Assembly: GCA_902787415.1 (NCBI GenBank)
Contig: CADAGG010000036.1
Span: 1-9,837 of the forward strand
Origin: a methanogenic archaeon
GTDB lineage: Archaea; Thermoplasmatota; Thermoplasmata; Methanomassiliicoccales; Methanomethylophilaceae
Length of the DNA: 9,837 nucleotides
Reading direction: 5' to 3'
In this document: in pieces, positions 1 through 5,855 of the stretch
Layout of the letters: each line of letters opens with the position of its first letter
Position numbering within the stretch: position 1 is the stretch's first letter
The notes under the pieces: model-generated
What the model was told of the DNA's origin: nothing
The model's database searches: none
The model's input: only the letters and a program-made list of their open reading frames with translations
Position numbers and translations under genes: made by a program

Positions 1-149
1 CGGTTGAACCTTACAGATTCGATTCCGTTCTGCGCGGACTTGGAGCTGCGATAGGTTTGGGAAGTCCCTATGACCGCTCCGTTGCTTGCAACAAGGCTGA
101 AGACAAACCCGTCCTTCTTCTTGGTGGGATTCACAACGAATTTTGCCAT
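1..149 (-). CDS. YegP/DUF1508 family small protein, truncated by the window edge
   Basis: The minus strand reads from an ATG at 147-149 to the window edge, giving 49 residues. The N-terminus (MAKFVVNPTKKKDGFVFSLV) is followed by an ASNG...IGTS..Y.S...A.NGI.SVR pattern, which is the hallmark of the DUF1508/YegP fold: a short beta-beta-beta-alpha unit, usually in one or two copies of about 50 residues, with a conserved 'K..NGI.SV' helix start. The molecular function of the family is not established, so I give none. The visible part covers one unit; the rest lies to the left. There is no Shine-Dalgarno sequence before the ATG, and an AT-rich TATTATT stretch about 27 bases upstream suggests a leaderless transcript. 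Family assignment is confident; the start is reasonably secure. Confidence 0.85.
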   Translation of the reverse strand, partial: MAKFVVNPTKKKDGFVFSLVASNGAVIGTSQTYRSSKSAQNGIESVRFN

Positions 150-160
150 GGAGGATAAAA

Positions 161-181
161 CGGTATGTCGGAATAATACCG
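161..181. repeat. Short inverted repeat upstream of the YegP-like gene
   Basis: CGGTAT (161-166) and ATACCG (176-181) form perfect 6-base arms around a 9-base spacer. The repeat overlaps the AT-rich promoter-like segment of the minus-strand gene that starts at 149, so it could be an operator. Arms this short also arise by chance, and nothing else supports a regulatory role. Confidence 0.3.
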
Positions 182-231
182 TTAATACGCACATGTTCGT
201 TTTCGCCGTTTCTGATGAGTCAGAAGGGAGT

Positions 232-262
232 TTTCGGGAGGTCCCGGAACACCTCCCCGAAA
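232..262 (-). terminator. Strong hairpin downstream of the zinc-ribbon gene
   Basis: Positions 232-242 pair with 251-262 over 11 base pairs with one bulged C at 255 and an 8-base loop. The hairpin lies about 70 bases beyond the TGA of the minus-strand gene ending at 328 and before the next minus-strand gene starting at 149. The likeliest role is terminating or 3'-processing the upstream minus-strand pair. No clear U-run follows on the minus strand, so it may instead be a processing or regulatory hairpin. Confidence 0.45.
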
Positions 263-327
263 TCACCGTTTCCGCCGCTCTGATACATCCGATTCGGATA
301 CCGGTTTCGGCTGTTGAATCCATCGTC

Positions 328-738
328 TCAATCGAACAGACACTCGCAGAGCGCCTGCTCGGTGCGGGCGCCGCAGGTGCATATGATACTGCGCGGAATA
401 TTCTCCGTGATATGCATCCGCTTCCCGCATCTGGGACAGGAGCATCTCGCGTTGTCCCAGACTGGTTTTCTGCGGGGGTCCCGGTCCCACGGCGCACGTT
501 CGTCGTCGAAGACCGTCATGACCTCCTTGGAGCGTGCGTGCCCGCAGCTGCAGCGGAAGATCAGATACTCGAACATCACGTTGGTCCCGGGATGCCTCTC
601 CAGATTCCTCTTGGCGCGCGGCCCGTACTCCCCGTTCATGACCTGCTCCGCCGTGGCCGGGCTGCGGAAGAACCAGCCGTAGCTTATGAGGTGGGTCTTC
701 CCGCACCTGGGGCAATGGTAGCTCAGGGTCTCTCCCAC
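328..738 (-). CDS. Zinc-ribbon protein of unknown function
   Basis: This is a 136-residue cytoplasmic protein with no signal peptide or membrane segment. Cysteine pairs suggest two zinc ribbons: C9-x2-C12 with C63-x-C65, and C101-x2-C104 with C120-x-C122. Extra cysteines lie at 99, 131 and 133. CPRCGK occurs in both halves (9-14 and 101-106), which suggests an internal duplication. The start is a GTG at 736-738; GGAGG inside the last codons of the upstream gene, about 9 bases away, supports it. The gene begins 4 bases after the upstream TGA, so the two are probably co-transcribed and translationally coupled. A nucleic-acid or protein-binding role is usual for such ribbons, but no specific function can be read here. 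Confidence 0.82.
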   Translation of the reverse strand: MGETLSYHCPRCGKTHLISYGWFFRSPATAEQVMNGEYGPRAKRNLERHPGTNVMFEYLIFRCSCGHARSKEVMTVFDDERAPWDRDPRRKPVWDNARCSCPRCGKRMHITENIPRSIICTCGARTEQALCECLFD

Positions 739-742
739 CGTA

Positions 743-1423
743 TCAGTCCTCCTCCAGCTCCTTCTTCGCTCTGAACACCTCGTGGGCGAGGGTGGCGAAG
801 GTCTGATCGGGATTATCCGATCTCAGGCACAGGTAGGCCGCCTGGAAGGCGGTGTCGCGTGCGGTGAAGTACTCGATATCCTCATCGGAATATCCCAGCG
901 GGGACCGCTTAAGGCGCTCCACCCCGTTGTAGAAACGGAGCTTGGCCTGACGGCGGAACTTCCTGTACTCCTTCTCGGAGAACCCCAGCTCGTCCTCGGG
1001 GATCGGTTCCTTGTCGAAGCCGGTGCCGAAACCCTTCTCCTGGGCGTACTTGAGGATGTATCCGATGCGGTTCATGTGGTCGGCGATTCCCTCCCCGAAG
1101 TGTCTGGAGCAGATGACTATCCCGGCGGCCTTGACGGCCAGCTCCCTCCTGAGGGAGTACTTCTTCACCAGAGGCTTCATATCGCTCTTGGCGTAGTCGA
1201 GCCACCACCTCATGCCGTAGAGCCTGTCGTTCAGGATGTAGGAGAGGATCCAGTCCCACTTCTCGATGTTGATGCCGTATTCCCGCTCATAGGCCTCCTG
1301 CGTCCAGGGCGAGTCTCCCCTCCCCGCATAGCGGCCTCCGGGGCGTTCGTCGAGCATCTTCTTCACTTCCTCGGGGGTGACGCTGACCGACTCCCATTCG
1401 TACTTCTTCGGTTCCTTGCTCAT
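743..1423 (-). CDS. Conserved-looking hypothetical protein, 226 residues
   Basis: I do not recognise this family. The product is a soluble, charged, aromatic-rich protein predicted to be mostly helical. Its N-terminus is polar (residues 1-50), then comes an aromatic segment (56-75, several W and Y), an amphipathic central helix region (84-130), a lysine/arginine-rich helix (150-173) and a C-terminal helix ending in acidic residues. There is no signal peptide, membrane helix or recognisable catalytic motif. Codon use matches the neighbours. The ATG at 1421-1423 lacks a Shine-Dalgarno sequence but has an AT-rich box about 24 bases upstream, consistent with leaderless translation. It is first in a pair with the zinc-ribbon gene and divergent from a zinc-ribbon/HTH gene, so a shared nucleic-acid-related process is possible but unproven. 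Confidence 0.8.
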   Translation of the reverse strand: MSKEPKKYEWESVSVTPEEVKKMLDERPGGRYAGRGDSPWTQEAYEREYGINIEKWDWILSYILNDRLYGMRWWLDYAKSDMKPLVKKYSLRRELAVKAAGIVICSRHFGEGIADHMNRIGYILKYAQEKGFGTGFDKEPIPEDELGFSEKEYRKFRRQAKLRFYNGVERLKRSPLGYSDEDIEYFTARDTAFQAAYLCLRSDNPDQTFATLAHEVFRAKKELEED

Positions 1424-1440
1424 GATTATGATATCGTGCC

Positions 1441-1452
1441 GGAGATATTTCC
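1441..1452 (-). promoter_or_regulatory. TATA-like box for the minus-strand pair
   Basis: The minus strand reads GGAAATATCTCC here, centred about 24 bases upstream of the ATG at 1423. That is near the archaeal TATA-to-transcription-start distance and would give a leaderless mRNA. The match is imperfect. Confidence 0.4.
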
Positions 1453-1550
1453 GTGAAAGGATGTCCGCGATGTTACCTATGTCGGTTTTCCTTCGATAAG
1501 CGTCTTCTTATGTAGAAATAATACGTGCAATTTCGAACATATTCGGATTC

Positions 1551-1558
1551 TTTATAAA
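1551..1558 (+). promoter_or_regulatory. TATA box upstream of the tandem zinc-ribbon/HTH gene
   Basis: TTTATAAA is a near-ideal archaeal TATA box. A start about 25 bases downstream would put the 5' end of the mRNA near 1578-1581. That is downstream of the TTG at 1571, which bears on where translation of the following gene begins. Confidence 0.6.
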
Positions 1559-1570
1559 GAATGAAGTTTT

Positions 1571-2026
1571 TTGGTATATCATCGGTCTTCGTTTCGGAGG
1601 ACCGTAGGGGAGAGCAGTATTTCTGAACGTATTACCGGAGGTAAGGGCCGGAGACGCTGGCAGTGCGTCCTGTGCGGCGCCGAGTGGTGGGGCAAGACAG
1701 ACCGTACGCCGCAGAGGTGCCCCAGATGCCTCCGCAAGCGTTGGAAGGACGGTGTCAGGCACACCTGTCTGAGATGCGGGTACGAGTGGATATCCTGCAT
1801 GAGGTCGCCCGACCGCTGCCCCAAATGCCAGTCCAAGAAGTGGAACGACGACGGTTCGGGGAAGCCCCGGCAGTCGGGGCTGCCGACCGACCGGAAGATC
1901 GCCGTGTTCCTGAGGTACAACGACGGCTACGGCTGCCTGGAGATTTCCCGGGAACTGGGGATCTCCTTCGATTCCGTCTATGCTGCGGTGAAGGAGGCCT
2001 TTCCCGACAGCGAGCCGAGGATCTGA
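1571..2026 (+). CDS. Tandem zinc-ribbon protein with C-terminal helix-turn-helix, likely DNA-binding regulator
   Basis: The reading frame gives up to 151 residues. Two tandem ribbons share the plan C-x2-C-G-x2-W ... C-P-x-C ... W: C32/C35 with C50/C53, then C66/C69 with C83/C86. This repeated unit points to internal duplication. Residues about 107-145 contain ISRELGISFDSVYAAVKEAF, which reads as a helix-turn-helix recognition region. Together these suggest a transcriptional regulator or other DNA-binding protein. The TGA at 2024-2026 is clear, but the start is not: the frame has no ATG or GTG before the first ribbon. The options are TTG at 1571 (upstream of the predicted transcript start) or ATT at 1619 (preceded by GGGGAG at 6 bases). 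Nothing essential is lost with the later start. Confidence is high for a real gene, low for its 5' end. Confidence 0.82.
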   Translation: MVYHRSSFRRTVGESSISERITGGKGRRRWQCVLCGAEWWGKTDRTPQRCPRCLRKRWKDGVRHTCLRCGYEWISCMRSPDRCPKCQSKKWNDDGSGKPRQSGLPTDRKIAVFLRYNDGYGCLEISRELGISFDSVYAAVKEAFPDSEPRI

Positions 2027-2100
2027 CCCAACAGACTTTAAGAAGCCTGTATGCGATTCTCCTTCACAGCGCGGAGCAGTCCGCGGATGGAAGGATTGTC

Positions 2101-3291
2101 ATGAAACCCAAAGCGTTCGCAGCCATCTTTCTGGCGATGGCGATGTTCACGGCCGTTCCCGCCGTTTTCGCGGATCAGGCCGATGCCTACTCGGCGACCG
2201 ACGGCAGTCAGGGAATCGGGTATTCGTACAAGAATCTCTCAGCGACGGATTTCGGAAAGCTGTACACCGATTCCGACACCGAGTCCATGGCCGAGGATAT
2301 CCTGGACAGGTTTGTCAGCGATACCACCGACTTCACCATAAGCGGCGTCAGTGTCACGGAGATGTGCGCTTCAGCATATCTGGGAGAGAGCGTCAAGGGA
2401 ACCTCCGTGACTACCCTGAATGTAGGGACCACCTCGTACAAGATAACCTTCACCGCTACCACCGATACGGAAGGAGACACACTCTTCACCAACGGCGAGA
2501 TCAATGTCGGCATGATAAAGGAGGTCGGCCTGGATAACAAGACCCAGGCTGGCGCCACATTCACCGTATCGGCAGTGTGCAGCTTCAGCGACTCCCAATC
2601 CACGGTTTCCGATTATGTCGCCAACGCTTCCTCTGAGTTCGTCCTGGTCAAGGAGACCAATTCCAACGCCACCCGCGAGTGCGTCAAGGCCGATGTGACG
2701 TATGAGTTCATCTCGGGAGGCCAGCCCAAGTCCGTCAAGGCCACCTACGATTTCGATCGGAAGTCCGCGGCCGATATGGCGGCTGCTCACGATTTCAACG
2801 GTAAGGAGGCGAAGGACGTAGTCTCTACCGACAAGTGCATCACCGAAACTTCGATCAGCAACATGTCCATGAGGATGAAATCCCAATGCACCTGCGGCGG
2901 TAAGACATACGGTACAGACATCACTCTGGGCGACGGCGACACCAAGTTACTCATCAGCATGATGTCCACCGGCACCAGGGTCGAATCGGTGAAGATAGTC
3001 ACATCGGATCTGGTCGCCCCCGAGTACCTCTATTACGGCACCGGGCCCAACGCCCTGTTCGACTCTTCCACGGTCGCTTCCACCGATCTGCAGAACAACG
3101 ATGCGATGCTGACGTTCCTGAAGTCCGCCGGCACCGTGGCGGATTCCTATTCGGCCGTCAAGTCGGCTGCCGACAGCGTCCACGACGATATCGCCGGAAA
3201 GGGCAGCAGCAAGACGATCTACTACGTCGCCATCGCCGGCGTGGTGGCCGCGGTGATCCTCGTGTCGTTCCTCATCCTTAGGAAGAGGTAA
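2101..3291 (+). CDS. Exported, C-terminally membrane-anchored surface protein
   Basis: The product is 396 residues from the ATG at 2101; a larger open frame extends upstream through another gene and is not coding. The N-terminus is a classical signal peptide: KPK, a hydrophobic core (about 6-20) and a likely cleavage after AVFA (near residue 24). A long extracytoplasmic domain rich in S, T, D, G and V follows, with six cysteines, including QCTCGG, that could form disulfides. The C-terminus (about 371-393) is one hydrophobic helix ending in RKR, so the chain is anchored with a short basic cytoplasmic tail. I do not recognise the ectodomain. It resembles lineage-specific archaeal surface proteins of unknown role. 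A weak GGAAGG precedes the ATG by 7 bases. A GC hairpin right after the TAA suggests a single-gene unit. Confidence 0.85.
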   Translation: MKPKAFAAIFLAMAMFTAVPAVFADQADAYSATDGSQGIGYSYKNLSATDFGKLYTDSDTESMAEDILDRFVSDTTDFTISGVSVTEMCASAYLGESVKGTSVTTLNVGTTSYKITFTATTDTEGDTLFTNGEINVGMIKEVGLDNKTQAGATFTVSAVCSFSDSQSTVSDYVANASSEFVLVKETNSNATRECVKADVTYEFISGGQPKSVKATYDFDRKSAADMAAAHDFNGKEAKDVVSTDKCITETSISNMSMRMKSQCTCGGKTYGTDITLGDGDTKLLISMMSTGTRVESVKIVTSDLVAPEYLYYGTGPNALFDSSTVASTDLQNNDAMLTFLKSAGTVADSYSAVKSAADSVHDDIAGKGSSKTIYYVAIAGVVAAVILVSFLILRKR

Positions 3292-3300
3292 ACACTTTCC

Positions 3301-3320
3301 AGGCGGGGGTAACCCCGCCT
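3301..3320 (+). terminator. GC-rich hairpin after the surface-protein gene
   Basis: AGGCGGGG (3301-3308) pairs perfectly with CCCCGCCT (3313-3320) around a GTAA loop, 9 bases after the stop. No long T-run follows, so it may act in termination or in 3'-end stabilisation. Confidence 0.6.
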
Positions 3321-3345
3321 TCACACCGAAACTCAATTAACAACG

Positions 3346-4725
3346 ATGAGCATTATGAGTTCCGTGTCAGGCCTGAAGGAGTCCATCGACGGTTATTTCC
3401 GCATCACCGAGCGCGGTTCCACCTTCTCCAACGAGATCAAGGGAGGTATCATCACCTTCCTGTCGATGACCTACATCCTGGCGGTCAACCCCATGATCCT
3501 GGAGCCGGCCGCTGTCGGATACTCCTTCTCCGAGCTCTTCACCGCTACCGCCCTCTCGGCATGCATCGCGTGTCTTCTTATGGGTCTCTACGCCCGCTTC
3601 CCCGTGGCCCTCGCCCCGGGAATGGGTCTGAACGCGTTCCTGTCGTTCACCATCTGCCAGGGGATGGGATTCACCTACGAGCAGGGTCTGCTCATCGTGT
3701 TCCTGTCGGGAGCGATGTTCCTGCTGGTGACGGTGTCCGGTGTCAGGGACCGTCTGGTGGCGGCCATCCCCATGTCGCTCAAGATCGCCATCTCCGCGGG
3801 AATCGGTTTCTTCATCGCCCTCATCGACCTCTACAACACCAGGATCATCGTGCACGGTGCCGACAGCGCCCTGGGCCCCGGCGATTTCACCGACCCCGGA
3901 GTGCTCCTCGCGGTGCTCTGCATCATCCTCACCATCTGTCTCTGGTACAGGAGGAAATGGTATGCCATCATCCTCGGCATAATCATCACCTGGGTCATCG
4001 GTGCGATCCTCCTCCAGGCGGGATTCACTTCCAACGCCCACACCCTTCCCGACGCATCCCTCGTGTCGGGGATAACGGCCCCCGACCTCGGATTGTTCGC
4101 CAAGGTCTTCACCGGCTTCGAGATGTTCCCGGCCACCCTGTGGGTGGCGTTCATCGGCGCCCTCGTATCCATGTTCATAGTCGACATGTTCGACACCACC
4201 GGCACCCTGCTGGCGGTAAGCGACATGACCGGTGCCTCCGAGGCCAAGGGAGGACTCTCCAAGGCCATGAGGGCGGATGCCGCCGCCTCCATGTGCGGTG
4301 CCGTGGCGGGAACCAGCACCACCACCTCTTTCATCGAATCCTTCGTCGGTCTCGAATCCGGGGCCAGGACCGGGCTGATGGCGGTCGTCGTCGGTCTGCT
4401 GTTCGCTCTCGCTATGGTCTTCTCCGGAATCTTCTCCACCATCACCGCAGCCTGCACCGCGGGCGCCCTCATCCTGGTCGGTCTGATCATGGTCAGCAAC
4501 ATCAGGAGGATCGAATGGAACGATCCCGTCCTGTGCTTCTCGTCGCTCATCACCGTCTTCATGATGGGCCTCGCCGGTTCCATCACCGACGGTATCGGCA
4601 TCGGCATCGTCGCTTACGTGATCGGGTGCATCACGGTCGGCAGGCAGAAGGAGATCGAGCTTCCGCTGTGGATCCTTTTCGCGATCTTCCTTGCCTATTT
4701 CATCATCAACGCGGTGCTGATCTGA
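3346..4725 (+). CDS. NCS2 family purine permease, AzgA-like (adenine/guanine/hypoxanthine)
   Basis: This is a 459-residue integral membrane protein, a normal length for the AzgA branch (COG2252) of NCS2 transporters, which import purine bases by ion symport. Family signatures are visible: ITERGSTFSNEIKGGIITFL near the N-terminus (20-39), LAPGMGLNAF (89-98), FIVDMFDTTGTLL (277-289) and GTSTTTSFIESFVGLESGAR (322-341), followed by TGL. The second and fourth correspond to substrate-site regions in the family. About 12 or more hydrophobic helices are distributed along the chain. The start is ATG 3346 or ATG 3355, since neither has a convincing Shine-Dalgarno sequence; the first is used here. It ends 2 bases from the convergent gene at 4728. 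No purine biosynthesis or salvage genes flank it, so the exact substrate cannot be read from context. Confidence 0.93.
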   Translation: MSIMSSVSGLKESIDGYFRITERGSTFSNEIKGGIITFLSMTYILAVNPMILEPAAVGYSFSELFTATALSACIACLLMGLYARFPVALAPGMGLNAFLSFTICQGMGFTYEQGLLIVFLSGAMFLLVTVSGVRDRLVAAIPMSLKIAISAGIGFFIALIDLYNTRIIVHGADSALGPGDFTDPGVLLAVLCIILTICLWYRRKWYAIILGIIITWVIGAILLQAGFTSNAHTLPDASLVSGITAPDLGLFAKVFTGFEMFPATLWVAFIGALVSMFIVDMFDTTGTLLAVSDMTGASEAKGGLSKAMRADAAASMCGAVAGTSTTTSFIESFVGLESGARTGLMAVVVGLLFALAMVFSGIFSTITAACTAGALILVGLIMVSNIRRIEWNDPVLCFSSLITVFMMGLAGSITDGIGIGIVAYVIGCITVGRQKEIELPLWILFAIFLAYFIINAVLI

Positions 4726-4727
4726 GG

Positions 4728-5060
4728 TCACACCTCGTCGAAATCCACCGAGTTGCTGCCGCATTTCCTGGCCAGGTTCTTGGAGATCATCCCCTCCTCC
4801 AGCCAGCAGACGTTGAACACGGCGGGGATGGCGAGGCATTCGTAGCATACGTTGCCGCGGACCTCCGGGGTCATGATCCTGCTGCTGTAGACGTCCATGA
4901 TGTCGTTCATGGAGACACCCTCGCGCAGGGCCTCCCCGAGCTGCTGGAGCTTGTCGCAGTTCGAGACGATGACGATATCGTCACCGTCGCTGCGGTGCGA
5001 GGCGGTTATCCTGCAGGTCTTGTCGCATACCCTCATGTTCACGTTCACGGATGTGGTCAT
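4728..5060 (-). CDS. Small cysteine-rich protein, probable DUF6951 family
   Basis: This is a 110-residue soluble protein with seven cysteines (12, 16, 35, 72, 75, 85, 100). The layout is a beta-strand with C..TC.I.A, then V.IVSNCDKLQQLGEAL, then a C-Y-E-C-L-A-I-P-A segment and a C-terminal helix. It matches my recollection of DUF6951 proteins of methanogens and related archaea: an alternating-strand start, 'SDC.nl..la.eL', 'C..P..i.k.ie.e.GlalP'. No function is known for that family. The cysteines could bind a metal or Fe-S cluster; this is inference. A TATA box 27 bases upstream of the ATG at 5060 implies a leaderless mRNA. It is convergent with the permease and divergent from the flavodoxin-fold gene. 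Family assignment is tentative; the gene itself is solid. Confidence 0.8.
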   Translation of the reverse strand: MTTSVNVNMRVCDKTCRITASHRSDGDDIVIVSNCDKLQQLGEALREGVSMNDIMDVYSSRIMTPEVRGNVCYECLAIPAVFNVCWLEEGMISKNLARKCGSNSVDFDEV

Positions 5061-5083
5061 GATGGCTTGACCGTGTTGCAGGG

Positions 5084-5090
5084 TTATAAA
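5084..5090 (-). promoter_or_regulatory. TATA box for the cysteine-rich gene
   Basis: The minus strand reads TTTATAA, centred 27 bases upstream of the ATG at 5060. This is the expected archaeal position if transcription starts at the start codon. Confidence 0.6.
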
Positions 5091-5115
5091 CGGGGAGTTT
5101 CCGCACGGATACCGT

Positions 5116-5123
5116 CTTTATCC
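5116..5123 (+). promoter_or_regulatory. TATA-like box for the flavodoxin-fold gene
   Basis: CTTTATCC is centred about 25 bases upstream of the ATG at 5144, matching a leaderless transcript. With the minus-strand box at 5084-5090 it forms a compact divergent promoter region of 83 bases. Confidence 0.5.
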
Positions 5124-5143
5124 TGTAACGCATCACCCCGGTC

Positions 5144-5728
5144 ATGGCGAAAGGAAGGATCCTCCTCGTGAACGCGTGCATCAACCGCGGCGAATCCCGC
5201 ACCCTTAGGCTGGCCCGCAGGGTGGTCTCAGGATATCCGGATCACGACGTGGAGGAGCTGGTGCTGGAGGACATGGGCCTGAGGCCCGCGGATTCCGATT
5301 TCATAAACCGCAGGACCAGATTGGTCGAATCGGGATGCTTCGACGATCCGATCTTCGACATCGCGAAGAAGTTCGCCTCCGCCGATGTCATAGTGATCGC
5401 CTCGCCCTATTGGGAGGATTGCTTCAACTCTCTGACGAAGGTATTCATGGAGCTCGCCGCCGTCATCGGGATCACCTTCAGGTACGACGAAAGAGGATGT
5501 CCGGTTGGCATGTGCCAGGCATCCGTTCTTTACTACGTCACGACCCGCGGCGGGTACGTCTCCGACGAGGCAGACCTGGGCTTCGCGGTGTTCAGGAGGC
5601 TGTGCGCCACCTACGGCATCCCCGAGTGCCGGATCGTCAGCGCCGAGGGCTTGGACGTCTTCGGCAACGATGTCCGGAAGATCATGGAGCAGGCCTTAGC
5701 GCATGCCGATGAGATAATACGCAGATGA
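5144..5728 (+). CDS. Flavodoxin-fold NAD(P)H oxidoreductase (Flavodoxin_2 / FMN reductase type)
   Basis: The 194-residue length fits FMN-dependent NAD(P)H:quinone or azo reductases of the Flavodoxin_2 type. Motifs in order: RILLVNACINRGESRT (5-20), the first strand plus the FMN phosphate-binding loop; DVIVIASPYWEDCFNSLTKV (81-100), then FMELAAVIGITFRY, the segment around the flavin and dimer interface; and YYVTTRGGYVS (130-140), near the isoalloxazine. It is soluble and probably dimeric with one FMN per monomer. The natural electron acceptor cannot be read from sequence; quinones, flavins or Fe-S partners are possible. The ATG follows a TATA-like box by 25 bases. Its neighbours do not form a pathway with it, and a hairpin follows its TGA, so it is probably monocistronic. 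Confidence 0.88.
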   Translation: MAKGRILLVNACINRGESRTLRLARRVVSGYPDHDVEELVLEDMGLRPADSDFINRRTRLVESGCFDDPIFDIAKKFASADVIVIASPYWEDCFNSLTKVFMELAAVIGITFRYDERGCPVGMCQASVLYYVTTRGGYVSDEADLGFAVFRRLCATYGIPECRIVSAEGLDVFGNDVRKIMEQALAHADEIIRR

Positions 5729-5732
5729 GCCA

Positions 5733-5753
5733 TCTAGGTTGCCACAACCTGGA
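5733..5753 (+). terminator. Hairpin terminator after the flavodoxin-fold gene
   Basis: TCTAGGTTG (5733-5741) pairs with CAACCTGGA (5745-5753) over nine pairs, one of them G-U, with a CCA loop. It starts 5 bases after the TGA. A T-rich run (TTTTCTTTCTTTTTC, 5781-5795) follows about 28 bases later and may be the actual archaeal termination signal. Confidence 0.55.
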
Positions 5754-5797
5754 ACCATTTCCTGCACCTCCGGGCACAGGTTTTCTTTCTTTTTCGA

Positions 5798-5804
5798 TTT
5801 ATAA
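5798..5804 (+). promoter_or_regulatory. TATA box for the SPFH-NfeD operon
   Basis: TTTATAA is centred at 5801, which predicts a transcription start near 5826-5828 and a leader of about 28 bases before the ATG at 5856. A GTGAGG Shine-Dalgarno sequence (5846-5851) lies 4 bases before that ATG. Confidence 0.6.
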
Positions 5805-5819
5805 CATGCACAAGCCCAA

Positions 5820-5837
5820 ATATCGACAGTGCGATAT
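5820..5837. promoter_or_regulatory. Candidate operator: palindrome at the predicted transcription start
   Basis: ATATCG (5820-5825) and CGATAT (5832-5837) form perfect 6-base arms around a 6-base spacer. The centre (5828.5) falls on the start site predicted from the TATA box at 5798-5804. A dimeric repressor bound here would block RNA polymerase. This is inferred from position and symmetry; no regulator is identified. Confidence 0.4.
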
Positions 5838-5855
5838 CTCCTCCAGTGAGGAAGC

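Noticed and set aside
1663..2100. Upstream extension of the surface-protein reading frame to 542 residues.
   Set aside because: It runs through the zinc-ribbon/HTH gene in another frame. The signal peptide starts at the ATG at 2101, which fixes the real N-terminus.
3367..4848. Long minus-strand (493 codons) and alternative plus-strand (536 codons) open frames over the permease gene.
   Set aside because: Their low-complexity D/E/G/H- or R/H-rich translations are typical shadows of a GC-rich gene. The AzgA motifs are in the plus-strand frame starting at 3346.
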